DNA of 46,039 bases, taken from positions 1-46,039 of the forward strand of contig CALWXB010000012.1 in NCBI GenBank assembly GCA_944385405.1, read 5' to 3'. Below, piece after piece: positions 31,716 through 39,861 of the stretch. Under the pieces are notes generated by a model that was not told where the DNA came from, made no database searches, and saw nothing but the letters and a program-made list of their open reading frames with translations. Both the position numbers and the translations under genes were made by a program. The stretch comes from an uncultured Oscillospiraceae bacterium (GTDB taxonomy: Bacteria; Bacillota; Clostridia; Oscillospirales; Oscillospiraceae). Numbering within the stretch: position 1 is the first letter of the stretch; each line of letters opens with the position of its first letter.

Positions 31716-33530
31716 ATGACCAAGGAAGAAGCCCTGAAAACCTATTATGGCTACGATGCGTTCCGGGGGGGCCAGGAGCCCGTTATCGACGCGCTGCTGG
31801 CGGGCCGGGACGTGCTGGCGGTGATGCCCACGGGAGCGGGGAAGTCCGTGTGCTATCAGCTCCCGGCGCTGCTGCTGCCTGGCATCACGCTGGTGATCTC
31901 GCCGCTGGTGTCGCTGATGCGGGACCAGGTGACCACCCTGGTGCAGATGGGGGTACCGGCGGCATTCCTCAACAGCAGCCTTACCTACCGGCAGTACCTG
32001 CTGGCGCTCCGCCGGGCAGAGGAGGGGCGCTACAAGATCATCTATGTGGCGCCGGAACGGCTGGAAACAGAGGGCTTCCAGGCCTTTGCACGAAAGGCGC
32101 GCATCTCTTTGGTGGCGGTGGACGAAGCCCACTGCATCTCCCAGTGGGGGCAGGATTTCCGCCCCTCCTATCTGCAGATCCCCGCCTTTGTGGAGACGCT
32201 CTCCCACCGGCCGGTGGTAGGAGCCTTCACCGCCACCGCCACGCCCAAGGTCAAGGCGGATATCCAGGATCTGCTGGCACTGCAGGATCCCCTGCATGTC
32301 TCCACCGGCTTTGACCGGAAGAACCTCTTTTTCGAGGTGCAGCATCCCCAGAGCAAAAAGGGGGCGCTGCTGGAGCTGGTGAAGAGCCGCCCGGGGAAGT
32401 GCGGCGTCATCTACTGTGCCACCCGGAAGGGCGTGGAGGAGGTGTGCGATTTCCTGCGGGAGCGGGGGGTGGCAGCGGTACGCTACCACGCCGGTCTGGA
32501 AGCGGAGGAACGGCAGCGCAGTCAGGAGGATTTCCTCTTCGACCGGGCTGACGTTATAGTGGCTACCAACGCCTTCGGCATGGGCATCGACAAATCCAAC
32601 GTGCGGTATGTGATCCACTACAATATGCCAAAGGACCTGGAGAGTTATTACCAGGAAGCGGGCCGGGCGGGACGGGACGGCCTGCCCTCCAGCTGTATCC
32701 TGCTGTTCGGGGAGCAGGACGTCCGCACACAGGAATTCCTCATCGAGCACAGCCAGGAGGAGGTGCAGGACCCGGAGACGGCGCAGCGGCTGCAGCAGCG
32801 CCAACTGGAGCGGCTGCGGCAGATGACGGGCTATTGCCGTACCACGGGGTGCCTGCGCCGGTACATCCTGCGGTATTTCGGGCAGGAGTCGCCGGAACGG
32901 TGCAATGGATGTGCCAACTGCCTGGGTAATTTCCGGGAGGTGGATATCTCCCGGGAGGCCCGGTGGATCGTCTCCTGTGTCCGGGACCTGCGGGAGGCCT
33001 TCGGGGTGGGGATCGTCACGGAGACGCTGTGCGGCGCCGACACGGACAAGGTCCGTCGCTATCATCTGGACCGGGAGCCCAGCTATGGGGCGTTGTCGGA
33101 GTTTACGCAAAGCCAGGTGCGTGCGTGCATCCGGCAGCTGCTGGATGAGGGCGTGTTGGTCCAGACCCTCAGCTCCGGGCAGTATCCGCTGCTGGGGCTG
33201 GGAGAAGGAGCCGAGGATGTGGCGCGTGGGGCCCGCACGGTGCGGGTCCGCACCGCAGCGCAGAAGGCCCTGACGCCGACAGACGGGGACCGTCCCCTGG
33301 ACGCCTCGGAGGAGGCGCGGTTCCAGCGGCTGCGGAGCCTGCGGTCCCGGATCGCCCGGATACAGGGGGTCCCGGCCTATGTGATCTTTTCGGACAAGAC
33401 GCTGCGGGAGCTGGCCCGGGTCTGTCCCGACACGCTGGAGGAGCTGCGCGCGGTCAGCGGCGTGGGCGAGGTGAAGGCCGCCCGCTACGGCCGCCAGATC
33501 CTGTCTCAGCTGCAGGAACCGACTTCCTGA
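31716..33530 (+). CDS. recQ: ATP-dependent DNA helicase RecQ
   Basis: 3'-5' DNA helicase for recombination and fork repair. The protein is 604 aa. Motif 0 is FRGGQEPVIDALL, Walker A MPTGAGKSVCYQLPALL (about 38-54), DEAH-box VDEAHCISQWGQDFRPSY, then AFTATATPKVK, and motifs V and VI in ATNAFGMGIDKSNVRYVIHY and QEAGRAGRDGLPSS. The RQC zinc site has CRTTGCLRRYILRYFG and CNGCANC. A winged-helix follows, and an HRDC domain ends the protein (about 530-600, YVIFSDKTLRELAR). Domain order and length are those of full RecQ. ATG 31716 follows GAGAGAAGGA. Confidence 0.97.
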   Translation: MTKEEALKTYYGYDAFRGGQEPVIDALLAGRDVLAVMPTGAGKSVCYQLPALLLPGITLVISPLVSLMRDQVTTLVQMGVPAAFLNSSLTYRQYLLALRRAEEGRYKIIYVAPERLETEGFQAFARKARISLVAVDEAHCISQWGQDFRPSYLQIPAFVETLSHRPVVGAFTATATPKVKADIQDLLALQDPLHVSTGFDRKNLFFEVQHPQSKKGALLELVKSRPGKCGVIYCATRKGVEEVCDFLRERGVAAVRYHAGLEAEERQRSQEDFLFDRADVIVATNAFGMGIDKSNVRYVIHYNMPKDLESYYQEAGRAGRDGLPSSCILLFGEQDVRTQEFLIEHSQEEVQDPETAQRLQQRQLERLRQMTGYCRTTGCLRRYILRYFGQESPERCNGCANCLGNFREVDISREARWIVSCVRDLREAFGVGIVTETLCGADTDKVRRYHLDREPSYGALSEFTQSQVRACIRQLLDEGVLVQTLSSGQYPLLGLGEGAEDVARGARTVRVRTAAQKALTPTDGDRPLDASEEARFQRLRSLRSRIARIQGVPAYVIFSDKTLRELARVCPDTLEELRAVSGVGEVKAARYGRQILSQLQEPTS

Positions 33531-33552
33531 ATTGTTAAATTTTTTGGAAATC

Positions 33553-33581
33553 TTGACAGCATCTGAACGCCGCGATACAAT
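33553..33581 (+). promoter_or_regulatory. Promoter for the M-box/mgtE transcript
   Basis: -35 TTGACA (33553-33558, perfect), 17-bp spacer, -10 TACAAT (33576-33581). It lies about 25 bp upstream of the riboswitch aptamer. Confidence 0.88.
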
Positions 33582-33603
33582 GACCATACAATCCAATATG
33601 TGT

Positions 33604-33750
33604 CCGGTAGGTAAGGCTACCGCAGGGATACGGATCGCTGCCGCGAAGTGATGGAGACATCATAAGAGGGTTTGAACAGGTTTTGTCGAACAACAAGGCA
33701 TGACCTAACGCGATTTCACCGCCCGGCGGAGCTAAAGCTCGAACGGTGGC
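33604..33750 (+). ncRNA. M-box (ykoK leader) Mg2+ riboswitch
   Basis: Cis-acting aptamer that senses Mg2+. Recognisable conserved blocks in order: GGTAGGTAAGGCTACC (33606-33621), ATACGGATCGCTGCC (33629-33643), GATGGAGACATC (hairpin with GAGAC, 33650-33661), AGAGGGTTTGAACAGG (33665-33680), and GGAGCTAAAGCTCGAAC (33727-33743). These match the M-box consensus elements AGGUGAGGCUCCU, CUGCUGCC, AGAGAC, GGGU-AACAG and GUGCUAAAGCUC. It is followed by a terminator and mgtE, exactly as for known M-boxes, which terminate transcription at high Mg2+. Boundaries are approximate. Confidence 0.93.
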
Positions 33751-33767
33751 AGATGGAAGCATGCAGC

Positions 33768-33803
33768 ATACGCGCCCGCCGTTTGGCAGGCGCGTATTTT
33801 TTT
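33768..33803 (+). terminator. Riboswitch-controlled intrinsic terminator
   Basis: Stem arms 33768-33780 (ATACGCGCCCGCC) and 33785-33797 (GGCAGGCGCGTAT), 13 positions with one C-A mismatch, loop GTTT, then seven T residues (33797-33803). It is the expression platform of the M-box; read-through should occur when Mg2+ is low. Confidence 0.92.
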
Positions 33804-33841
33804 GTACGGATTGCAGATTAGGGAAAAGTGAGGTGAACGAA

Positions 33842-33934
33842 ATGGACGCGGGCAGTCGAAGGCCAGACAAATCAAAAGGACCTGACCGGACCGGTATTTT
33901 GACCGGCGGGCGCTGCGGCGTCCGTTTCGGTTAG
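33842..33934 (+). CDS. Possible 30-aa leader ORF upstream of mgtE
   Basis: ATG 33842 preceded by AGGTGA at 33831-33836 (5-nt spacing); encodes a basic 30-residue peptide starting MDAGSRRPDKSK and ending RCGVRFG. It lies between the riboswitch terminator and mgtE, where the 195-nt gap has no other obvious use. Whether it is translated is unknown; it may be chance. Confidence 0.35.
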   Translation: MDAGSRRPDKSKGPDRTGILTGGRCGVRFG

Positions 33935-33998
33935 GCGGATCTTGTCCGGCCTCCCTGTCGACCGGAGCTGCGGCTCCTGTGAAACAAGGAGGTATGCT

Positions 33999-35021
33999 AT
34001 GATGATGAACAATACCATGCAGTTTGAGACCCGTCCTGTGGGCACGTTGCCCGTGGAGGACACTGTGGGGCAGATCATGTGGACCGATCCGGTGCTGCTG
34101 CCGCCCCGCTTCCGTGTGAACGAGGCCATCGAGCGGCTGCGCCAGGTGGGACTGCCCCATCCGGCCATGAACCACTGCTATGTGGTGGAGGAGGACGGTG
34201 CACTGCTGGGCCAGGTGAGCCTGCGGGATCTGCTGCTCACCCGGGGCGGTGCCCGTGTGGAGGCGGTGATGGCCCATCCCTTCGTGACTCTCCAGCCGGG
34301 AGATGACCAGGAGCTGGCGGCCCAGCTGATGCAGGAGTACGACCTGCTGGAGCTGCCGGTGGTGGACGCGGAGAACCGCCTGGTGGGCGTGGTGACGGCG
34401 GACGACGCCATGGCCGTGCTGCAGGAGGAAGCCACAGAGGATATGGAGCGCATGGCGGCCATGGCTCCCTCGGAGCAGCCGTATCTGGAGAGCCGGTCTT
34501 TCCGGATCTTCCTGGACCGGATCCCTTGGCTGCTGCTGCTGATGCTCTCCGCCACCTTTACCGGCGGCATCATCGCCCATTTCGAGGATGCTCTGGCGGC
34601 CCAGGTGGCGCTGACGGCCTTCATCCCCATGCTGATGGATACCGGCGGCAACTGCGGCAGCCAGTCCTCTGTGACGGTGATCCGGGGATTGTCCCTGGGT
34701 CAGGTGCAGTTCTCCGACTGGCTGCGGGTGGTGTGGAAGGAGATCCAGGTCAGTGCCCTGTGCGCCGGCGCCCTGGCCTGTGTGAATTTTGTGCGGCTGC
34801 TGGCCATGAGCCGCGTAGGGATGGGGATCGCCGCCACGGTGAGCGTGACGCTGGCGCTGACGGTGATCACGTCGGACCTCATCGGCTGCGCGCTGCCTAT
34901 CGCCGCCAAGCGGCTGGGCTTCGATCCGGCGGTGATGGCCAGCCCCCTGATCACCACGGTGGTGGACGCCACGTCGCTTTTGACCTATTTCTGGCTGGCA
35001 TCCTGGATGCTGGGCATCTGA
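33999..35021 (+). CDS. mgtE: MgtE-family magnesium transporter lacking the N domain
   Basis: Mg2+ channel/transporter, 340 aa against about 450 for typical MgtE. Two CBS domains are present: VGQIMWTDPVLLPP to GQVSLRDLLL (about 24-82), and VMAHPFVTLQPGD to VGVVTADDAMAVL (about 88-146). The pore domain follows from about 175, with FIPMLMDTGGNCGSQSSVTVIRG and the C-terminal PLITTVVDATSLLTYFWLA, whose Asp is the expected pore Mg2+ ligand. The cytosolic N domain, a superhelix that normally precedes the CBS pair and helps gate the channel, is absent. Three consecutive ATGs (33999, 34002, 34005) follow AAGGAGG. Expression is under the M-box upstream. Confidence 0.94.
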   Translation: MMMNNTMQFETRPVGTLPVEDTVGQIMWTDPVLLPPRFRVNEAIERLRQVGLPHPAMNHCYVVEEDGALLGQVSLRDLLLTRGGARVEAVMAHPFVTLQPGDDQELAAQLMQEYDLLELPVVDAENRLVGVVTADDAMAVLQEEATEDMERMAAMAPSEQPYLESRSFRIFLDRIPWLLLLMLSATFTGGIIAHFEDALAAQVALTAFIPMLMDTGGNCGSQSSVTVIRGLSLGQVQFSDWLRVVWKEIQVSALCAGALACVNFVRLLAMSRVGMGIAATVSVTLALTVITSDLIGCALPIAAKRLGFDPAVMASPLITTVVDATSLLTYFWLASWMLGI

Positions 35022-35026
35022 ACAGG

Positions 35027-35060
35027 AAAAGGACCGGGAAATTTCCCGGTCCTTTTTTGA
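35027..35060. terminator. Bidirectional intrinsic terminator, mgtE / rpoD
   Basis: Perfect 30-bp palindrome, arms 35027-35041 and 35042-35056 (the central AAATTT forms the loop), ending in six T residues on the plus strand and AAAA (T-run on minus) on the other side. It lies between the convergent mgtE and rpoD. Confidence 0.93.
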
Positions 35061-35064
35061 TGAT

Positions 35065-36531
35065 TCAGTTCAAAAAGTCCTTGAGCTTCTTGGAGCGGCT
35101 GGGGTGGCGCAGCTTGCGCAGGGCCTTGGCCTCGATCTGCCGGATGCGCTCCCGGGTGACATTGAACTCCTTGCCCACCTCTTCCAGGGTGCGGGTGCGG
35201 CCGTCCTCAATGCCGAAGCGCAGCTTCAGCACCTTTTCCTCCCGGGGCGTCAGGGTGGAGAGAACGTCCATCAGCTGCTCCTTGAGCAGCGTGAAGGAAG
35301 CGGCCTCGCTGGGCTCGGAGGCGCCCTCGTCGGGGATGAAGTCGCCCAGATGGCTGTCCTCCTCCTCACCGATGGGGGTCTCCAAGGACACCGGCTCCTG
35401 GGCGATCTTCAGGATCTCCCGGACCTTCTCCACCGGCATGTTCATCTCGGCGGAGATCTCATTGGGGGTGGGGTCGTGACCCAACTCCTGGAGGAGCTGG
35501 CGGCTGACCCGGATGACCTTGTTGATGGTCTCCACCATGTGGACGGGGATGCGGATGGTCCGGGCCTGGTCGGCGATGGCCCGGGTGATGGCCTGCCGGA
35601 TCCACCAGGTGGCGTAGGTGGAGAACTTGTAGCCCTTGGTGTAGTCGAATTTTTCCACGGCCTTGATGAGGCCCAGGTTGCCCTCCTGGATGAGGTCCAG
35701 GAACAGCATGCCCCGGCCTACGTACCGCTTGGCGATGGACACCACCAGACGGAGGTTGGCCTCGGCCAGCTTTTGCTTGGCGGCCTCGCCGCGGCGGTAA
35801 TCCTTGCGCAGGGCGGCCTCTTCCTCGGCGGTCATGGTGTCCGGCTCACCGGCGGCCCGGGCGGCCTTCAGCTCGCTGAGGCGGCGCTCGGCCTCATTGC
35901 CGGCGGCCATGGCCTTGGCCAGATTCGTCTCCTCGTCGGGGGAGAGCAGCGGCACCTTGCCGATCTCCTTGAGGTACATGCGGACGGGATCGTCAATGGA
36001 GAAGTTGTTGACCAGGGTATTGGGGTCCACCAGCTCCTCTTCCTCCACGTCGGCGATCTCGTCGGCGGCGGGCTCGTCCTCGGGCAGATCGTCAGGCAGC
36101 AGGTCCTCGCTGGAGCTGATGTCGATGTTCAGGGCCTCCAGGGAGTCATAGAGCTGGTCCATCTGGTCGCTTTCCAGGTTCAGGTCGTCCACGACCTCCA
36201 TCAGCTCACCGGAGTCCAGCTTGCCCTTTTTCTTGCCCTTGGCCAGCAGCTCCCGGAGCTTTTCATTGCCGGAGAGCCAGGCGGCGGCAGGCAGCGCGGC
36301 CACCTGCTTGTCGTCCAGCCGGAGGATCCCGGCCTTGCGGGCTTCCTCGTCGGTCATGACGGGAGCGGGCTCCGCAGGGTCTGCAGCCTTTTTCCGGGCA
36401 GACTTCTTGGCGGGCCTGGCAGCCGGCGTCTCCTGTTTTTGTGCGGCCTCCGCCGCGTCCGCGGCGCTCAAAATGGCGTCCGCCTGCGCCTTCAGCTCTG
36501 CGGGGGTCATCTGTTCCAAATCTTTCGCCAT
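35065..36531 (-). CDS. rpoD: RNA polymerase primary sigma factor RpoD (SigA)
   Basis: Housekeeping sigma factor, 488 aa. A Lys/Ala-rich N-terminal extension (residues about 10-60) and a region-1.1-like domain come first, then an acidic spacer (about 150-175). Region 1.2 is [22 protein letters not shown]. Regions 2.1-2.4 include [40 protein letters not shown] and [10 protein letters not shown]. Region 3 has [18 protein letters not shown]. Region 4 has [19 protein letters not shown] and the helix-turn-helix [23 protein letters not shown] 36531 follows GAGGAAAG. It begins 10 nt after dnaG ends, the classic dnaG-rpoD macromolecular synthesis operon. Confidence 0.98.
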   Translation of the reverse strand: MAKDLEQMTPAELKAQADAILSAADAAEAAQKQETPAARPAKKSARKKAADPAEPAPVMTDEEARKAGILRLDDKQVAALPAAAWLSGNEKLRELLAKGKKKGKLDSGELMEVVDDLNLESDQMDQLYDSLEALNIDISSSEDLLPDDLPEDEPAADEIADVEEEELVDPNTLVNNFSIDDPVRMYLKEIGKVPLLSPDEETNLAKAMAAGNEAERRLSELKAARAAGEPDTMTAEEEAALRKDYRRGEAAKQKLAEANLRLVVSIAKRYVGRGMLFLDLIQEGNLGLIKAVEKFDYTKGYKFSTYATWWIRQAITRAIADQARTIRIPVHMVETINKVIRVSRQLLQELGHDPTPNEISAEMNMPVEKVREILKIAQEPVSLETPIGEEEDSHLGDFIPDEGASEPSEAASFTLLKEQLMDVLSTLTPREEKVLKLRFGIEDGRTRTLEEVGKEFNVTRERIRQIEAKALRKLRHPSRSKKLKDFLN

Positions 36532-36541
36532 GCTGCTTTCC

Positions 36542-38305
36542 TCACTTTTTGTCTTTGTATTTTTCTGTTGCCGCCAGCAGCGGGTCCACCTGCCCGCCGC
36601 CGGTCCGTTTGTCTGCTTCCGAGCGGATGATGCGTATGTAGTCCGCCAGTGCCTGACCGGCATTCCGGGTGGATTCCGGATGCTGGCAAACGGCGGTGAT
36701 GTGGCTCATCTCATCCGGGGACAGCTCCCCGGTCAGGGCCGCGAGGGTCACGGGACGCCCTTCCTCCCGGGCCTGCCAGAGCAGCGTGAATACACGGCCC
36801 AGCAGAGGGGAGGAAAACTGGGATTCTTCCAGAGGCGGAGACGGACCAAAGCTGCTCTCATCCAGCAGCAGCAGACGGATCACGCCTTCTTCCGCCCGGG
36901 CGGAGCGCAGATTCGTATAGCGCAGGGTGCGCTCCTTGGGCTGGATCTGGGCGGCGGGGTTCAGATCCCGGCGGGCCTGGGCCCGCCGCTGTCTGGCGGA
37001 GAGCCGCTTGAAGGCCCGGTCTACCTCCAGGCGCATGGCCTCGGGAGTGATCCGGGCGGTCTCGGCGGCCCGGGCGGTATAGATCTCCCGCTCCACCGCG
37101 CTGGGAAGGCCGGCCAGAAGGTCGCTGATCTCCTCGCAGTAGTGTACCCGGGATTCATCGCTGGCGAGGTCATATTTGCCGGCTACCTGGGCCATGCGGA
37201 ACTCCACGCCGTTCTCACTGCCGGAGAGCAGCCGCTCGAAGGCATCGGCCCCCTGGTACTTGATGAAATCGTCGGCGTCCTGCTTGACGTAAACGCCGTC
37301 CGCCAGCCGCCGGGGCAGCTGCAGGACTTTTACGGAAAACTCCGAGCTGCGCAGGATCTCCAGCGCCCGCTCCGTGGCGGTCTTTCCGGCGTTGTCATTG
37401 TCGTAGCAGAGGACCAGCTCCTTGGTGAACCGGGAGAGGAGCCGGGTCTGCTCCACGGTCAGCGCGGTGCCCATGGAGGCCACGGCGTTGTCGAAGCCCG
37501 CCTGGTGCAGCGTCACGATGTCCAGGTTCCCCTCGCAGAGGATGATGTTGGGCCGCTTGGTCTTTTTGGCCAGATTCAGCCCGTAAAGCACCCGGCGCTT
37601 GCTGTATACCGGCGTCTCCGGAGAGTTCATGTACTTGGGTTCCGAGCCGTCCAGCACGCGGCTGCCGAAGGCCACCACGTCCCCCCGGGTATCCACCACC
37701 GGGAGCATGAGACGGTTGCGGAACTTGTCGTACAGTCCGCCGTTTCGGTTCTGGACCACCAGGCCTGCATCCAGCAGCTCCGTCTTGGTGTAGCCCTTGC
37801 GGAGCATGGCGGTGAGCAGGGTGTCCCACGCGTCGGCGGAGGCCCCCATACCGAAGCGCACCGCCGTCTGCCGGGTGATTTTCCGGCGGGCCAGATACGC
37901 CCGCACGGCCTCACCCTCCGGCTGCTGGAGGAGCTGGTAGTAGAACCGGGCGGCGTCCCGGTTCAGGTCCAGCAGGCGCTGGCGACGGCGTCCGGCCTCC
38001 CGGTCGCCGTCCTCCTCCGGTACCTCCATGCCGGCCCGCTTGGCCAGAAACCGCACTGCCTCCGGGAAGGAGAGGTTCTCCTCCTCCATGATGAAGTTCA
38101 CCACGCCGCCGCCCCGCTTGCAGCCGAAGCAGTAGTAGATCTGCTTATCCGGGGAGACGGAGAACGAGCCGGTCTTTTCGCTGTGGAAGGGGCACAGGCC
38201 GAAGAGATTGGCGCCCTTCCGCGTCAGCTGCACGTACCCGCTGACTACGTCCACAATGTCGCAGCGGGCGATCAGCTCGTCCATGAAGCTCTGGGGGAAG
38301 GCCAT
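36542..38305 (-). CDS. dnaG: DNA primase DnaG
   Basis: Makes RNA primers at the replication fork. The protein is 587 aa. An N-terminal CHC2 zinc finger has C38-P-F-H41 and C59-F-G-C62. The catalytic core follows, with [32 protein letters not shown] and [23 protein letters not shown]. The TOPRIM domain has [15 protein letters not shown] (catalytic Glu and Asp) and [15 protein letters not shown]; Asn replaces the more usual Gly/Ala at two positions of the DxDxAG motif, leaving both Asp intact. The C-terminal ~130 residues are the helicase-binding type domain. ATG 38305 follows AAAGGAGGGG. Upstream gene of the dnaG-rpoD operon. Confidence 0.97.
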   Translation of the reverse strand: MAFPQSFMDELIARCDIVDVVSGYVQLTRKGANLFGLCPFHSEKTGSFSVSPDKQIYYCFGCKRGGGVVNFIMEEENLSFPEAVRFLAKRAGMEVPEEDGDREAGRRRQRLLDLNRDAARFYYQLLQQPEGEAVRAYLARRKITRQTAVRFGMGASADAWDTLLTAMLRKGYTKTELLDAGLVVQNRNGGLYDKFRNRLMLPVVDTRGDVVAFGSRVLDGSEPKYMNSPETPVYSKRRVLYGLNLAKKTKRPNIILCEGNLDIVTLHQAGFDNAVASMGTALTVEQTRLLSRFTKELVLCYDNDNAGKTATERALEILRSSEFSVKVLQLPRRLADGVYVKQDADDFIKYQGADAFERLLSGSENGVEFRMAQVAGKYDLASDESRVHYCEEISDLLAGLPSAVEREIYTARAAETARITPEAMRLEVDRAFKRLSARQRRAQARRDLNPAAQIQPKERTLRYTNLRSARAEEGVIRLLLLDESSFGPSPPLEESQFSSPLLGRVFTLLWQAREEGRPVTLAALTGELSPDEMSHITAVCQHPESTRNAGQALADYIRIIRSEADKRTGGGQVDPLLAATEKYKDKK

Positions 38306-38359
38306 GGCCGGAGCCCCTCCTTTCGCTCAGTTTTGCCGCATCGTTTGTCAATCATACCG

Positions 38360-38389
38360 AAAAAACGATTGCTTTTACATGTCAGCAAT
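38360..38389 (-). other. Terminator-like hairpin in the dnaG leader
   Basis: Minus strand: ATTGCT (38389-38384), 10-nt loop, AGCAAT (38373-38368), CG, then six T residues (38365-38360). The 6-bp stem is AT-rich and weak. It lies ~55 nt upstream of the dnaG start. No convincing promoter for dnaG is visible between 38306 and 38520, so it is unclear whether this lies inside the mRNA. Confidence 0.35.
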
Positions 38390-38464
38390 TAAATATACCC
38401 CGCCGATCCCGGATTTCCTCTTTTTTTTCACAAATTTTTTAAAAAACTTTGGAGGTCCGGACGC

Positions 38465-38493
38465 TTTACAGGCAGTGTGGGAGCCGATACAAT
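38465..38493 (+). promoter_or_regulatory. Promoter for the phosphopantetheinyl transferase gene
   Basis: -35 TTTACA (38465-38470), 17-bp spacer, -10 TACAAT (38488-38493). An AT-rich tract (38420-38452) immediately upstream may act as an UP element. Confidence 0.7.
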
Positions 38494-38520
38494 AGAAAAA
38501 ATGGGAAGGAGGGAGCGCCG

Positions 38521-39120
38521 ATGGCTGTGGAATTGTGGGCTGCCCGGCTGGAACGTCCGCTGACAGAACGGGAGGCGGCGGCCATGCTGGCCCTGCTCCC
38601 CGAGGAGCGGCGGGCCAGGGTGCTGGCCATGAAAGCGGAGGAGAAACGGCGGGAGCCGCTTTGTGCCTATACGCTGCTGCTGCTGGCCCTGCGGCAGCGC
38701 TGGGGGCTGCGCCGTCTGCCGGAGATGGCGAAGGGCGCTTATGGGAAGCCCTTCTTTCCGGAGCGTCCGGAGATCCACTTCAATCTCAGCCACACCGGCG
38801 GTGCTGTGCTGGTGGGAGTGGGGGACGCACCGCTGGGGGTGGACATCGAGCGCATCCGCCCTGTCTCCCTGCGGACCATGCGCCGCCTGGCAGGGGTGGA
38901 TACGGAGGAGGCGTTTTTTCAGTGCTGGGTCCGCCGGGAGGCCAGGACCAAGCGCACCGGCACGGGCGTGAGCACCATGATGCGGGAAGAGACGCCGCTG
39001 CAGCCTGGGGAGCGCTATTATGAGGTACGCACCTTTCCGGGATATGCGGCCGGCGTGGCCACCCGGGAAAAAGATCCCCTGGGAAAGCTGTATGCGTACA
39101 GCCTGGAGGAAATGCTTTGA
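38521..39120 (+). CDS. 4'-phosphopantetheinyl transferase superfamily protein (Sfp type)
   Basis: Transfers the phosphopantetheine arm of CoA to carrier-protein serines (acyl, peptidyl or aryl carriers). The protein is 199 aa, shorter than B. subtilis Sfp (~224). Motifs: AYGKPFFPE with IHFNLSHTGGAVLVGVG (CoA/His loop), GVDIERIRPVS (Mg2+ ligands Asp and Glu), and WVRREARTKRTGTG, where the family WxxKEAxxK motif has Arg for the first Lys but keeps the Glu. ATG 38521 follows GGAGGG. Transcribed divergently from dnaG. No polyketide, peptide synthase or acyl-carrier gene is in the window, so its client is unknown. Confidence 0.9.
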   Translation: MAVELWAARLERPLTEREAAAMLALLPEERRARVLAMKAEEKRREPLCAYTLLLLALRQRWGLRRLPEMAKGAYGKPFFPERPEIHFNLSHTGGAVLVGVGDAPLGVDIERIRPVSLRTMRRLAGVDTEEAFFQCWVRREARTKRTGTGVSTMMREETPLQPGERYYEVRTFPGYAAGVATREKDPLGKLYAYSLEEML

Positions 39121-39152
39121 CCTTGGGCGCTGCTTTGCACCGGCGGGGCGGC

Positions 39153-39180
39153 TTGACTTTTGCGTCTCAGCCGGTATAAT
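39153..39180 (+). promoter_or_regulatory. Promoter for the phosphoribosyltransferase gene
   Basis: -35 TTGACT (39153-39158), 16-bp spacer, -10 TATAAT (39175-39180, perfect). It begins ~30 bp after the Sfp-type gene stops. A small CACAG/CTGTG hairpin lies in the leader. Confidence 0.75.
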
Positions 39181-39233
39181 TGAGGAGGAGTGCACAGATT
39201 CCCTGTGTGGAAATTTTGAGGGAGGGCATATTG

Positions 39234-39797
39234 ATGCATACCTATCCGATCACTGTGGCAGGCCTGAAGCGGGAGCTGCCCATCTGCAAAGTCACGGACG
39301 ATCTGTATATCGGCGCGTTTATCTGCTTTGGTGACGCGGAGCTCACGGAGGCCTGTGCCCGGGAGCTTTTGAAGCTGGTGCCGGCGGACAGCTATGACTA
39401 TCTTTTCACGGCGGAGGCCAAGAGCATCCCCCTGATCCATGAGATGGCCCGGCAGTCCGGCGCGGCCAAGTACTTTGTGGCGCGGAAGGTCCCCAAGGCC
39501 TATATGCCCGATCCCATTTATGTGGAGGACCACTCCATCACCACCTCCGGTACCCAGCGGCTCTATCTGGGCCGGGATGACGCGGACCTGCTGCGCGGCA
39601 AGCGGGTGCTGCTGATGGACGATGTGATCTCCACCGGCGGTTCCCTCCGGGCCATGGAGGCCCTGGTGGAAAAGGCCGGCGGCATCGTCACCGGCAAGGT
39701 GGCGGTCCTGGCGGAGGGCGATGCCCAGAAGCGGGAGGACATCCGCTTCCTGGCGCCGCTGCCGGTGTTCCACGCCGACGGTACGGTGCAGGCGTGA
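39234..39797 (+). CDS. Type I phosphoribosyltransferase
   Basis: A 187-aa PRTase-fold enzyme using PRPP with a nucleobase, or a regulator built on that fold. The PRPP-binding motif is VLLMDDVISTGGSLRAME (about 125-142). YDYLFTAEAKSIPLIHEMAR and YFVARKVPKAYMPDP are the flexible-loop and core blocks seen in adenine/xanthine PRTase-like proteins. The C-terminal hood is short. The most likely annotation is an adenine phosphoribosyltransferase paralogue; base specificity cannot be read from sequence alone. ATG 39234 follows GAGGGAGGG. It has its own strong promoter and ends at a strong terminator, a single-gene unit. Confidence 0.85.
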   Translation: MHTYPITVAGLKRELPICKVTDDLYIGAFICFGDAELTEACARELLKLVPADSYDYLFTAEAKSIPLIHEMARQSGAAKYFVARKVPKAYMPDPIYVEDHSITTSGTQRLYLGRDDADLLRGKRVLLMDDVISTGGSLRAMEALVEKAGGIVTGKVAVLAEGDAQKREDIRFLAPLPVFHADGTVQA

Positions 39798-39809
39798 ATC
39801 AAGCGAGAG

Positions 39810-39845
39810 AAAGATCCCGGTACGTTTGCGTACCGGGATCTTTTT
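39810..39845. terminator. Bidirectional intrinsic terminator, phosphoribosyltransferase / YbaK-like gene
   Basis: 15-bp perfect stem, arms 39810-39824 and 39829-39843, loop TTTG, followed by TTTTT-type tract on the plus strand. The minus-strand T-run is short. Confidence 0.92.
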
Positions 39846-39861
39846 GCTCAGCAGCGGCGTT

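Noticed and set aside
35104-36630. 508-aa plus-strand frame opposite rpoD
   Set aside because: The antisense strand unmistakably encodes sigma-A with regions 1-4. The plus-strand translation is Gly/Leu/Val-rich shadow sequence.
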